Assembly (NCBI GenBank): GCA_026545765.1 | Contig: CM048844.1 | Location: 22,204,237-22,268,236 of the forward strand | Direction: 5' to 3' | Origin: Plantago major | Lineage: Eukaryota; Streptophyta; Magnoliopsida; Lamiales; Plantaginaceae | Length of the DNA: 64,000 nucleotides | Shown here: positions 36,008 to 48,062 of the stretch, piece by piece | How positions within the stretch are numbered: the first letter of the stretch is position 1 | Layout: each line of letters starts with the position of its first letter | Position numbers and translations under genes: made by a program | Notes under the pieces: model-generated | Seen by the model: the letters and a program-made list of their open reading frames with translations, nothing else | What the model was told of the DNA's origin: nothing | Databases searched by the model: none

Positions 36008-37540
36008 CTATCTTGTAGATTCCAATCCAGACGACCAGGACATCAGAAATTGGTAAAGTACATTCAGTAACATCAAATATATACTTACCATGTTGCGGTT
36101 AAAGGCAGCATGGCATCCTAATCCTAAGAACCGAATCTCGTAGCCCATGATGAGAAATTGTATTACTCTGAATTTCCCATGAAGCGCTTTTAGGGTAAAA
36201 TCGTTGTAAAGAGGAAGGTCGGAGGATTTGAGAATAGAAGAAAGAGAGGTCTGAGGCACAGTGTAGAACCGACCCTTACTTCCTCCACACTTCACTATTG
36301 TCTTATAGTACTCTAATACACAGACCAACACAATATTGAACTTCACCAAGTGAAATTTAGTTGCGAACCTTTGACATAAGGCCATCCACAATGCACATTG
36401 ATCTTTTGGCATTGCCATATTCCTATCAAGAATGACATTGACTTCCACCAACGTTTTCCATGAGCACCTCGGAATCTTCAAGAAGGTTCTAGGTACGTCT
36501 GCTATAAACCTACGTAGTTTGGTTTCTCTGCAAGGATACCTCTGAAAACAAGCTGCAAAAATAGGAAAACTATGTAACAAACATACTAAGCTATCTCTTA
36601 CCAAGTGAGCATGATCATGTAAACCTTTGGCAGAGCAGCAATTGGTGAGTGAACAACAATCAGTGACCATACTGACTTAGTCAATCTAGATTCTGCAAAA
36701 TATGTACATATTTTCAGTCAGAGACTCAGAGGTTTGTTGTTTGATTTAATTTATGACTTTCTTTCTGCAGGTGTAAATTTGAAGGTTTATTTTCAGTAAT
36801 TTCTGTAGTAATTTGAGAATAAATAATCTTCTACTGCTGGTGTGCCATCTGAAAATGCTAATTTAGAAAACGATTCTCATTTACATGCATAGTTTTTCCC
36901 TTGAAATTGCTTAAATACAAACAAATTATCACAACAGCAGCTACGGTGTGCAAACAGAAGGTGACAAACAGTTGATGCATAAAACTAACTGTGGGAAATA
37001 GGGGCAGAAACAAGTTTAAGGATTTGAAAAGCCAAGGAGTTACTGCAAAGAATCACACTGATTTCTACATGTCCAAATTGATTACCAAAAATTGATAACG
37101 AAAAATACCTACAGAACTTTGAAAATACTTTGTACAGGCCCTTCGTTAGTCGTTTGTTGGACCCAAAAAATTTCAGTTAAATTCCATTTTTTTTTTATCT
37201 CAGTCAACATCACAAATAGATGGTGTGCATACCTTAGGTAAACAATACCGGAATCCAGAAGAATAAGATGATCGAGGGAAGAAACAGAAGATTGGCGAGC
37301 TTTGTAACTCCGCGACGAAGGCAAAACGAGACCCGCAATTGAAGAAAGAAGCGGAACTGTACTGTCTGAAGAAGATGTGGAGAGAAGGAAGATGGCGTTT
37401 GTTTCTATTTGGTGGTTGGAAAGATTAAGAACTTGGGATGGTGATATCGAGCGACGATTCATGAAAAGGTGTGCCGGTTGAATGGTTGTAGGCGATCCTG
37501 TGAGTTCTGACTTCTGACGGGAGGCAAAACACGCTAACAA
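36008..37540 (-). other. Unknown minus-strand locus, possibly spliced
   Basis: I do not recognise a family. Two open stretches lie on the minus strand. One (37,540-37,109) starts with a Ser-rich segment that could be a leader or a 5' UTR, and has a good GT donor after ..GIVYLR (AAG|GTATGC, near 37,233). The other (36,670-36,008, 220 codons) is preceded by a TTTTGCAG acceptor near 36,700 and contains an AACATG|GTAAGTATAT donor near 36,088. The open frame in between includes CGGSKGRFYTVPQTSLSS. The order and splice signals suggest a real or recently dead transcript, but coding status is uncertain and a noncoding RNA is possible. Confidence 0.3.
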
Positions 37541-37559
37541 AAAACGTTTTCAATGCCAT

Positions 37560-37977
37560 TATTGGCTCTTATTACATTGTTTAAATCTTTGGTAATTTCT
37601 TAAAAACCTTAGTAAAATTTGAAGGAAGTGTCGATTCAATACAAAATATTCTAGAATATAAAGACCATAATTGAGGACTACATATGAGATGAGACTCAAT
37701 ATATGACTATGATCCTTGCTATTCGTTATTGTATTGCTTTTCTAATGATTTTTTCTTACTGAGCTTACATCGATGTCTAGAACACAATGACTAGCACAAA
37801 AATGAGGACTTCAAATCACTGAATACTTGGCAAGCAAATAAAATCAAGAAAATCATATTAAAATATGTGTTTTTAACCAGGTTTTGTTGGTTTTAATCAC
37901 TTGACAATCAAGCAACATAGCATCAAAACAAAAAGTGGAGTAATATTTAAGCAAAAAAGATATAAAGGAAAAGAGTA
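37560..37977. other. Intergenic, nothing recognised
   Basis: This is AT-rich sequence without coding or repeat structure. Confidence 0.35.
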
Positions 37978-38590
37978 GGGTTGGGGATTTGGTATGGGAT
38001 ATTGGGAAAATCCCAATTCCCGAATGGGATTATCCTAAAAATCCCGATCCCAAAAATTTCGATCCTGATTGGGATAAATTCCGAATTCCCATATTAAATT
38101 TTGGGACGAAATTGTGATTGATTTTGCATCAAATTGAAATTTGGGATTCCAAATGGAATTTTATATAAGAAGAAGTCCCTGCAATTTTTCAAATTAGTTA
38201 CTAGTATTAGTTAGTGAAATCGTAGAATTGAAACATTTAATTAATTTTGATAGTACAATATTTTTAGAGTGGAATTACTTGTATGCAGTGCAACTTTTGG
38301 ATCAACATTCAACCATTGGTGTTTTGAAGCAACTTTAGATTGTCTTGTTGGTCTAACTTATACTGGAATTACTTGTATGATGATGTTCAAATTCTAAATC
38401 AAATTTCATATGCTGCCTATATTTGTCTAAGAACATAGCGCACAACTAGCTGCAAATGCTATATTTGAATTGGGTGATGAATATACATTAGGCTTATTTG
38501 GGATCCCGAAATTCTGTCCGATCCCGCCCAAATCCCAAAGTCCCAATCCAAAAAATCTCAACTTTATTTGGAATGGGATTGTGATCTGAA
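37978..38590. mobile_element. Possible non-autonomous hAT-like remnant
   Basis: Clusters of TGGGAT and ATCCC words are concentrated at both ends: 37,985-38,095 with GGTTGGGGATTTGG and AATCCCGATCCC, and 38,498-38,585 with GGGATCCCG and GATCCCGCCCAAATCCC. They surround an AT-rich core. Subterminal repeats like this occur in hAT elements. Exact termini and an 8-bp TSD were not found, so the class is a guess. Confidence 0.3.
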
Positions 38591-39365
38591 ATTTTTCAGC
38601 TAAGAGGTATTTGTGATATGTATCTCTTTGTCACTAGCTTTTCAGCTCCTTAATCTTTTTTTAACCATTGACTAATAAAAAACTCGTTACGTGAATGCGC
38701 AGCTTCTTAAATCAGCTAATTGATCAGCTAGCTGATTGAGAAACTACCCAAGTTAATTTTTTTTTAAAAAAAAAGCTCCTTATCTTTTTCATTCAGAAAA
38801 TATCCCTAACCTAAATTAGAAAAAAGAAAAACTATGCACCCGTTTATTATTATTTACTTTGTCGACTCTGTCGTTCTTCTTTGTTCCATCGCCATTGTTG
38901 TATCTCCTTGCGCAACATACATGTAGTACACAACAATTACTGATTTTTTTTCCTTACTAAGTTAGAATGCTCAACGAATATTTCTTTAAACTTCTGATAA
39001 TTTTTAATGATATTATTAAAGTGGCGGTGAAAAGTACATTGAATATATATTAGAATAATTAGACAAAAATGTGATATACTATTATTTTAAAAAATCTAGA
39101 CTAATAATACGATGAGAAAGGTTAAAGAAAATAAAAATAAGAGTAATGTATTTTCATGTCATTTTATAAAATACCAGTTAGCTTATCAGTTAATTTGCTA
39201 AATACCTAATAAAATCAGCTAACTTTTCAGCTAGTTAATCAGCTACCTAATCAGCTAGCTTATCAGCTATCTATTCAGCTACCAGCTAGTTAATCATCTC
39301 ACAGGTAGCTTACCAGCTATTAGCTAGCTTTTCAATTAGTTTTGCTAAACAGAATATATGAATTA
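38591..39365. repeat. AGCT-rich subterminal-repeat element (class unknown)
   Basis: Repeated CAGCTA(G)C, ATCAGCTA and TTTTCAGCT words occur at 38,595-38,740 and densely at 39,175-39,345, with an unrelated AT-rich core between. The layout suggests the two ends of a non-autonomous DNA transposon, but no TIR/TSD pair was fixed. Confidence 0.4.
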
Positions 39366-39689
39366 ATATATGAATTAAGAGCTTTTTCGAAACATGCTGT
39401 GCTTTTTCTAATGACTTCAATTTGGTGTGAAATGGACAAATATCAAGTTAATCTTATCCACATGTTAAATTTCGGACATTAAATTTATTAGTATTTGAGG
39501 AGTTAAAATTGATTACATGTATCTATAAATCAAGTGAATAAATGATACGATATAGAAAAGCAATTTCCGGGGAAAGAAATGGACACTTTCAATAGTCATT
39601 TAAGTATATTACTGTGGGTTTACCATTTACCATTAGTATCGGAGTGTTTGGTTTTAAATTGAAATTAAGTTTTCTTAATTACAGTTACA

Positions 39690-39910
39690 CTAGTATTAAT
39701 CCGTGGCGATACCACGATATAGTTTACTTTTAATAATAAATAAAAAGGGATGACAACATAAATTAGTCGAGAAAATAAAATAGTCAAACTTATGTAAACA
39801 ACGTTGATCGTTGTGTCGGTGGTAGTCCTTCTTCAACCAATACTATATCATTGAATCTTTTTTATGCTAACTATAGAAAATTTAAAAGTACGACTCATCA
39901 TGATGGATAT
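39690..39910 (-). mobile_element. Helitron 3' end, truncated by the Gypsy element
   Basis: On the minus strand a 5-bp-stem hairpin CGTGG..CCACG (plus 39,702-39,716) is followed by GATTAATACTAG then T, placing the terminus at 39,690. It closely matches the Helitron terminus at 61,969. The 5' LTR of the Gypsy element begins at 39,911, so the Helitron body is cut off here. Confidence 0.55.
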
Positions 39911-40812
39911 TGTTGATACGAAAATATGTACAATCTGTCATAGGCGCCTTTGGAACGAATCCTAAGGCGTCTCAAGTTGCCTAAAGGATCCGAGACACTA
40001 TGATCCGACCCATAGGTCCAACCCTAGGTCCCTCAGGACAGACTCACCTAAGTCCGACCCTCCCTAGAAGAGAGGGACAGAGGGCTTGAACGATACTGGG
40101 TTCGACCCTAGGCCTTCAGGTCCGACCCATCTGGGCCCGATACGGACGATCATTCGGACCCTACATGACAATCTCACAAGCAACCAAGTAAACTGGCACT
40201 AGAGAGTAGGGAGGTCCGAGCCATAAGGTCCGAATTGGAAGAGTTGGGAAAACTTAGGGAAGTTCCCCATAGACAGCCTAGTATGGTCCGGACCAAGCGT
40301 CCGGACCAACCTCTTCGGACCTTGACCCCCCGGCAGACTATGTCACGCCCTCTAAAACTCTCTTGATAATGACTAAACTACCCCTAAAAGCCCAAAGTGG
40401 AATGGGGCAAGTATCATTAATGGGCCATGGGCCTATTGAAGCCTTGGTGGTTCAATCTAGGCCTTACACTTGGCACGATCTGGTGGAACCCTCCCAATTA
40501 GGGTGAAATCTGTATATAGGGCACACACCCCCATGATAATGGTAGGCAATAATCACTTCCCAACCTTGACTATCATACAGAGTAGATCTTCAGTCTCTCT
40601 TGAGTAAAGTCTCAAATCGGTTTGACACTTAGCAAACCGGGTCCTAACCCCCCCCTTCCAAGTCACTTGTGCAGGTTCTTACCAAGCTTTGGATCGCAGG
40701 CTCTCGCATGTTGGCTCTTACGCTGAACGGGGCTTCTTACTTGAGGATATCTTGGCCATTACCAGTGGGATAGAATAATCTCTAAGTGGTTGGGGGACTT
40801 TTACCCTCAACA
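39911..40812 (+). repeat. 5' LTR of the Gypsy element (902 bp)
   Basis: The LTR begins TGTTGATACG and ends CCCTCAACA, giving TGTTGA/TCAACA inverted ends. It is followed at once by a primer-binding-like sequence. Repeated GGTCCGA words occur inside. A TATA-like TGTATATAGGG lies near 40,512. Confidence 0.8.
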
Positions 40813-40815
40813 TTT

Positions 40816-40833
40816 TGGCGCCGTCTGTGGGAA
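40816..40833 (+). promoter_or_regulatory. Primer-binding site
   Basis: TGGCGCCGTCTGTGGGAA starts 3 bp after the 5' LTR. TGGCGCC starts are typical of plant Gypsy primer sites, pairing with the 3' end of a tRNA (Arg- or Asp-like). I cannot fix which tRNA. Confidence 0.7.
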
Positions 40834-40864
40834 TCTTTACAAAAAGTTCCGTTCTCTTCAAGTA

Positions 40865-43800
40865 ATGGCAAGAACAAGAAGGTCCGTAAGAACCAACGCT
40901 ACTGCAATTAGCACGCCTGCTCCAAGGCTAAGAGGTAGACCTCCCACTAGAAGAGGAAGGGTGGCAGGAACTCCTCTAAGAAACACGATGGACTGTCTAA
41001 GCGATGGCCACACCACCAGTCTCTCTTCAGATGAGGAAAGAGCCGCTGATCCGCCAATAAGGACCCAGGTACTCGAGGTCGAAGGCCAAATTCCTCCGCC
41101 AGGAACACATGGTCCCCCTCCGGGAAAGAACTTCACCCTTCCAAATGGGCAGATCATTCGTCCAAGTGAGTTTGGAATGAGTGAGAATCAATTTGGCCTC
41201 TTACTCACCACCATTCAAGGGTGTTTGGGATCATACAATCTTCAGCCTCCTCAACCCACTCCTCCTTTGGCAATTCCAAGACAAGCTGAACCCGCACAAT
41301 CAAGGAATGAACATCGCCCAATCCAACAAAGGTTAGGAGAACCAGCTCAACTGGAGGACCTAAGGAACCTTCTCAACAGGAGGGCCACTGCTTCTCACGA
41401 ACAACGGGGGAGAAGTCCGGTGATTCCACGAGCAGATGAAGCTGGAACTAGCCGACGTGGGGCTCTACAACATACGCCAAGAGACCACGTGGCAGAAAGC
41501 ATCTCGATAGTCTCCGTTGATGATCTTCCTCCAGATGTGGCCATCAACCCAAGGACTGGTGAGAAGCTAACCGCGGAGCAGATTTATGTCCAATAAAAGG
41601 CCTTGGAAACTCAAATTGCCACCTTGAGCAAGATGGTGAAGGCACATGAGATGGTGACTCTTAGAGCTCCCAATCCTTTACGTGATGAGATAAGGAAGGA
41701 AAGGAAACGCCCTGACTCCACTATCCCAACTCTTGAGCACTATTATGGAGATACTTGTCCCGTGAGGCACCTTACTAGGTACGAAAGTAAGATGGAGACC
41801 AACGGCCTGAATGACAACATGAAAGCCCTCAACTTCTCCACTACACTCTTTGGAGAGGCAATGGATTGGTGGACCTCTTTGCCCAATGGCTCCGTCAAAT
41901 CCTATGCAGATATCGCTTTCCTCTTCATGAAAAGGTTTGAGAAAGCAAAGAAGAGAAAGAGATCGGTCGAGCACTTGGCAGGAGTAATCCAGAAAGAGCA
42001 CGAGAACCTTAGGACCTTCCTTGTCCGTTTCAATGCCGAAGTGCGCCAAGTAGAGCCTCACAGTATCAAAGAATGGGTTCGACACCTGTACGATAACACT
42101 TACAACGATGATCTCAGAAGAAAGCTTTCCAACGAGGAAATCACAACTGAAAAGTACTTGGAAGATATCTGCGAAGGAGTCCTGTACGGAGAAGAGTACA
42201 GGAGAAATGTCCCAATAAGAGCCGGGGCCAGAAAGGGAAAAGAGCAAGTAAGACAAGAACCCCTTCCCCGTCCAGGAAAGTTTGAACAAAAGAAGGAACT
42301 TAGAGACAGAAGGGAGTTCCGCAGAGAAAGGACTCCACCAAGGAGATACGCCGAGTATACTCGCCTCAACAGACCAAGATCCGACATCTTGGCTTCCATC
42401 GTTGAGAAAAACTTGGATATACAATGGCCAAAACCTACGAGGAGCAACAAGAAGAACAAAACTTCCAAGGATTACTGTAGGTTCCATAAGCAAAAAGGTC
42501 ACTCAACGGAAGACTGTGTCCAGTTGAAGACAAAAATAGAAGGGATGATAAGGAGCGGAAAGCTGAAAGAACCTATATATGAGGAAGAACCTTCCAGACA
42601 CCAAGAGAATGAACAAAGAAGGGAGGAGCATGGTTCGGAACCTCGACAGGATCCTTACCGCCACCTCCAGCAGAAATCCCACCTAAGCATGCCCAAAGAT
42701 ACCGAGGGTACCACGAGGATATGGAGATGGAAAACCTCCCCTATAGCGGAGTTATCAATGCCATTGCAGGAGGTCCAACTGGGGGGAGACAGTCGAAACG
42801 CAAGGGAAAGGACTGCGCAACACTTGAGAAACAACGATATAGCCTATGCTCCTTCAGCCCTGAAGGGCACAAACGCCATCACCTTTGATGATAGCGAAAT
42901 CCCCCCACCAACGTCTGGTGGAGGAGATCTCAAGGACCCCGACGTTCCTTTGGTTGTTTCTCTGGTTATCGCCACTTACAAGGTCAACAAAGTACTTGTC
43001 GACACAGGACGCTCTTCCAATGTCATCTCCAAGAGGACCGTGGAACAAATGCACCTGGGTCGTATTCAATACGGGCGTGTATATACTTCCTTGGTGGGTT
43101 TTGGAGGATCTGTAGTACGTCCCATTGGAAGTATACCACTACAAGTCTCCATGGGCACCTTTCCGACAAGAGTGATTGAGACAATCCTCTTTGTGGTGGT
43201 CGATAGCACCTTTGACTATAACGTGATCTTGGGCCGTCCGGGACTTAATCAATTCAGGGCAATCGCGTCTCCCCTACACAACAGGGTAAAGTTTCCAACC
43301 CCGAACGGCGTGGGTGAAGAAGTGGGAAATGTAAGAGAAGCTTGGGAATGTTACATCATGTCAATCAGAGGGGCCACAATACCCGTTCTTTCGGTAATTA
43401 AGAGACCCATGAGCCCTCCTCCTGTGGCTCTTACCCCATTAAAGGAAGAAATTGGTGTTGGATCGCTCAAGGAAAAGTTCCCCAAGACGGCCAGGATAGA
43501 GCCTCATGAAGCCCTGAAAGAGGTTCAGTTGATTGAGGGGGACTCAGAAAAGGTAACCCGGATCGGAACAGAGATGAGCACGGAAGTAGAGATGAAGCTC
43601 ATCACATGCCTTCGAGACAACAACGATATCTTTGCCTGGAGCAAGGGTGACCTTAAGGGAATAGACCCAAGGATCGCGGTTCACCGCCTAAACATGGATC
43701 CGACGGTAAAATATATCCGGCAAAAGAGGAAGGATTTTGGGCCTGTTGAGGATGCTATCATAGCAGGAGAGGTGGACAAGTTGATGAAAGCAGGACATAT

Positions 43801-46656
43801 CGAAGAAGTCAGATATTCCGATTGGGTCTGTAATGTGGTCCTCGTCGAAAAGGCTCCAGGAAAGTGGAGAATGTGTAATGACTTCACTAGACTCAACAAG
43901 TTTTGTCCAAAGGATCCTTATCCATTACCCCGCATAGACCATCTAGTTGATTCCACCGCAGGATGTGCACTCCTAAGCTTCATGGACACATATCAAGGCT
44001 TCTACCAAATCAGGATGGCCCAGGATGACATCAAGAAGACGGCCTTCTTTGCGGCAGGAGGGGTCTACTGCTTCAAGGTCATGCCTTTTGGCCTCAAGAA
44101 CGCAGGTGCTACATAACAACGACTGGTAAATAAGATGTTCAAAGACGAGTTGGGCAAAACCATGGAAGTATTTGTGGATGACATGCTTGTAAAAAGCAAG
44201 ACTGAAGAGGAGCACATTGAGCATCTCAACAATTGCTTTTCCATCCTTAGGAAATACGGGATGAAGCTGAACCCTGAAAAATGTACGTTCGGAGTAAAGG
44301 GAGGAGAGATCCTGGCTACATGGTCACAGAGAGAGGTATCAGTGCTAACCCGGAGAAAATAAAGGCAATCCTGGACTTACCACAGCAAAAAACAATCAAT
44401 GAAGTTCAGAAGCTTTTGGGAAGGGTGATGACATTAAGCCGTTTTATCTCCAAGTCCGCCAAGAAAAACTTACCCTTCTTCAAAATTCTAAGGAAAGGAA
44501 ACAAGTTTGAATGGACAAAGGAGTGCGAAGAGGCCTTGGATAACTTGAAAGGTTACCTCCTCTCGCCACCCCTCTTGTCTAAACCAATAGAGGGTGAACC
44601 TCTTTACCTTTACCTAGCTACTACTGATGAAGCAATGAGTTCTGTATTGGTACGGATACAAGGCAACGACCATTTACCAATCTACTACTTGAGCAAGGCC
44701 CTTGTGGGCTCTGAGGCCAGATATGTCAAGATCGAGAAGCTCGCCTTCGCGCTAGTTTACACTGCACGACGACTAAAGCCTTACTTCAAATCTCATCGGA
44801 TTGTGGTCCTCACCAATGAACCACTCAAACATGTCCTAGGTAAGCCAGACCAGTCAGGACGTTTGTCCAAGTGGGCGATCGAACTAAGTGAATATGATAT
44901 CGGCTATCAAGCTCCATCTGCCAAGAAGGCACAAGTTCTTCCCGACTTCCTCGTGGATTATCCGGAGGAAACAGAAGGAGAAACCAAAACTCCACAAGAA
45001 AATGTGAGCCATGTCATGATCACTCAAATAAAAGACTCCCTGGAGGAAGAAAAAGCAAAAGAGAACAAACCTCAAGAGACACACGAGAATAGTTCCCAGC
45101 TTTGGAATGAGTATCAAGAACCCATGGATGATTCATTAAGGTTGAGGCACATGTTTCTCTTAGACGAGGCACCCAACACTTCGACACCTGCATCTTCCGA
45201 CAAGAAGCAGGAAGACGAAAAAGTGCCTACTTTTGCAGCAGAAAGCAAATTGGGAAACAAGGATTGTTGGACGTTACAAGTGGATGGATCCTCTACTGGA
45301 CGATTAGGAGGAATAGGAATTTTTCTTGAAAGTCCTGAAGGAGCCAAGCTAGAACACGCCATTACCCTCAACTTCAAGGTAACAAACAACGAGGCTGAGT
45401 ATGAGGCACTCCTCACCGGCCTAAGGATGGCAAGAGCTCTTCAGGTGAAAAGAATCAAGGATGGCTCTCTACCTTAAGATCCTAGAGAAGCAAAGAGGAT
45501 CCTATGTCGAGCCAACAAATACTTCATCATGGGAGAGGATCTTTACAAGAAATCTTTCACCGGCACCCACATGAGATGCCTTGATCCCCAGGAGGCGAAA
45601 ACTATGTTGGAAGAGATCCATACTGGGAGTTGTGGGAGTCACTCCGGGGGAAGAACCCTGGCTCAAAAGATCATAAGACAAGGATACTATTGGCCTACCA
45701 TTGATGCAGATGCCGCCAAATTCGCTCGTGCCTGTGAAGACTGCCAATACTATGCCAACATACCACATCGTCCGACCAACCCTATGATTCCGTAAATTAT
45801 AGCATGTCCATTTGATCAATGGGGCATAGACATAGTTGGTCCCTTCCCACGCGAAACCCATTAGAAGAAGTTCCTGATCGTGGCAGTGGAGTATTTCACT
45901 AAGTAGGTTGAGGCAGAGGTAGTTTCGACCATCACTGAAAGCAGGGTACGGACATTCATCTGGAAGAACATTATCTGCCGCTTCGGACTTCCAAGAGTTC
46001 TAGTGTCGGACAACGGGGCTCAGTTCTCTGGGGCAAGACTGAAGGAGTGGCTTCAATCTTTCAAAATAGAACAACGCTTCACTTCCGTTGGCCACCCCCA
46101 AGCTAATGGTCAAGTAGAAGCCACCAACAAGACCATCGTCAAAATTTTGGAGAAAAGGTTGAGGACCTCCCAAGACAGTTGGGCAGATGATCTCGACGCG
46201 GTCCTTTGGGCACATATGACGACGACTCGGACCTCTACACAGGAGACGCCTTTTTCCCTTGTCTATGGATCTGAGGCGGTCATTCCTTCAGAAGTAGCAG
46301 TGGAAACCCAGAGGATCCAGCAGTACAACCCGGCTGACAATGAAGTCGCAAGGATCTACGACCTTGAGCTCCTTGAAGACAAACGAAGTAAGGCACTAGC
46401 TAACATCCTTCGATACCAAGCCATGACTGCTCGAGCCTACAACAAGCGTGTCTTCCCCAAAGATATACAAGTCGGAGACTTAGTCCTCAGAAGAGCCAAT
46501 ATCCTAAGCAATGTTGGGAAACTTAAGCCCAAATGGGAGGGACCTTACAAAGTTACCGGAGCCAGAGTCAATGGAAGCTTTGAGCTAGAAGACGACCAAG
46601 GGCGAGCCTTGAAGAGAACCTGGAATGCTAAGAATCTGGAAAAGTTTTATGCTTAG
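40865..46656 (+). pseudogene. Gypsy gag-pol polyprotein, broken
   Basis: The gag start is MARTRRSVRTNA at 40,865. The frame is interrupted by TAA at 41,594 and continues to 44,116. Gag capsid (FGEAMDWWTSLPNGSVKSYAD) lies at about 41,850, and the zinc-knuckle-like CRFHKQKGHSTEDC near 42,478. Protease has DTG at about 43,000. RT has VLVEKAPGKWRMCNDFTRLN, then a stop at 44,114, and FVDDMLV at about 44,175. A frameshift follows near 44,320. The RT-linked RNase H spans about 44,460-44,910. A second RNase H (TLQVDGSSTGRLGGIGIF) starts at 45,271 but stops near 45,477. Integrase resumes at once, with HSGGRTLAQKI and CEDCQYY, stops near 45,793, 45,862 and 45,903, and GLPRVLVSDNGAQFSG near 45,986, ending at 46,656. 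Confidence 0.85.
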
Positions 46657-47872
46657 GCTAACACTTTGAGATTAGACTACGACAGGTATCAAAGTTTTTT
46701 GTCATTTTTCTTATCCGGCCTCGAAGCCCACCAGTTGTACTTGAATTTCCGTCAAATCAATACAACTTTTTGCAAGGAAGTAAAAGCCACATTCACACAA
46801 ACGCATTGTCTCGGACCGATCAGAGAAGGTCCGAGCCAACTGATTCAGCAAATATTTGAGAAGTCAATTGCTCAATAAAATTAACTTATACCAGTTAGTT
46901 CGGATGACGCAATATAACGATTTGAAGAAAGGGGACAAAAATACCTTGTCTTATTTAGAGAAGTACACATTACAAGGTTGCAAACTCCGAATACATACAT
47001 CCGAGTCACGCGAAACTAAGGGAACTCTACATCGTTCTTTACATTACATAAGCAATTCTTGATGGCGTAACATCCGAAACGCGAAGATATGACCACTCCG
47101 AAGCCCAGTGTCCGAGGCAAAACAGGAACAGCACGAACCAATGGATCTCCAAAGAATGAGTCCCTACTTCCGCACAAAGGGACTAGTTGAATTCGAACCG
47201 GATAACTCCGGTACAGCAAGGCAGCTCCACAGTCCTCTCAAACGATCCGCATCTTCCACCACAACCACTTTCTGGTTCGCACCCTCGGGCACCTCAAGAA
47301 AATGGTAAATGGTGGAAGGTGCAAGTAGAGACTTGGTGTACTGTTCCGAACCGTGTTGACTTGTGAGTTGATAAAAGAGTAAACCCAATATAAAAGTTGA
47401 GTAACTCGCTACAAATCAAAGTTGGCTCGGGGTCATCATGTCAGCCTCGGACTATCACATCCGAACGGGTGTCTGGGTTGGCCCAATAGCAGCCCAATTG
47501 TCAGGCCCACATGCTAGGCCCAAGCCCATACCCAGCATTTACGGGACACGTGGCAGCTGTTGATTGGTTCCTTGCTTCTATATATACCCCTGGATTGTAC
47601 GGCTTTTCGCTAGATCATTCCACCCCTTTTATAGTAATAAGTGGTCCGGATCTTGGGTCCGGACGTCTGACGAGTGGGTTTACACCACCGTCCCTATGCG
47701 TGATCTTGCCTCTAGAGGTTTCCGGTGTTTGAAAATCTCTCGGGACCATCTTTGGAGACGATGAAGTCAAGTCGTTCGGATGCAAGCTCCTGCGGATCCT
47801 CGTACTAATCTGCTTTCTCCGGGGCTGTGGTTGGTAGAAACAGCTTGAGCCCGGAGGGGGTAGACTAGTTCG
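46657..47872 (+). other. Gypsy 3' noncoding region
   Basis: No gene is recognised; short overlapping open frames occur on both strands. A purine-rich GGAGGGGG at 47,853-47,860 could be a polypurine tract, but no LTR start follows it. Confidence 0.4.
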
Positions 47873-48062
47873 ATGGCACGGGGGATTGCCCAATCATTAA
47901 TTTATGAGTTTCTAGAATATCCGAGTCGTTTCACGTCGAGTCTACACATGGTATTTATTAGCAAATACCACTACAATTACCTTGGCTTTTACTACGATCT
48001 CAAATACCATGCATTTGTGAATAGAAAATACCATACTCCAACCAAACGGCCCCTTAAAAGAA
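47873..48062. other. Spacer, nothing recognised
   Basis: GGTATTT/AAATACC words recur around 47,950-48,030 and may mark the end of a small MITE. This is not resolved. Confidence 0.25.

Larger units (their letters stand above)
39911..47872 (+). mobile_element. Decayed Tat-lineage Ty3/Gypsy LTR retrotransposon
   Basis: Layout is 5' LTR (39,911-40,812), primer site, gag-pol remnant (40,865-46,656) and a 3' noncoding region of about 1.2 kb. The coding order gag, protease, RT, RNase H, second RNase H, integrase places it in Ty3/Gypsy. A second, archaeal-type RNase H after the RT-associated one is a Tat-clade hallmark. No copy of the 5' LTR was recognised on the right, so the 3' LTR appears lost and the right boundary is approximate. 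Stops, a frameshift and an internal deletion make it inactive. Confidence 0.8.

Noticed and set aside
40790..40864. Upstream ATG (MGDFYPQHFG) for the Gypsy gag
   Set aside because: It lies in the LTR end and primer site. The typical gag start is at 40,865.
41678..42502. 274-codon minus-strand open frame across the Gypsy gag
   Set aside because: It is the antisense shadow of gag, whose plus frame carries recognisable capsid and zinc-knuckle motifs.
47540..47600. TGTTGATTGG at 47,556 as a 3' LTR start
   Set aside because: It shares only the first eight bases with the 5' LTR. The following sequence does not match.
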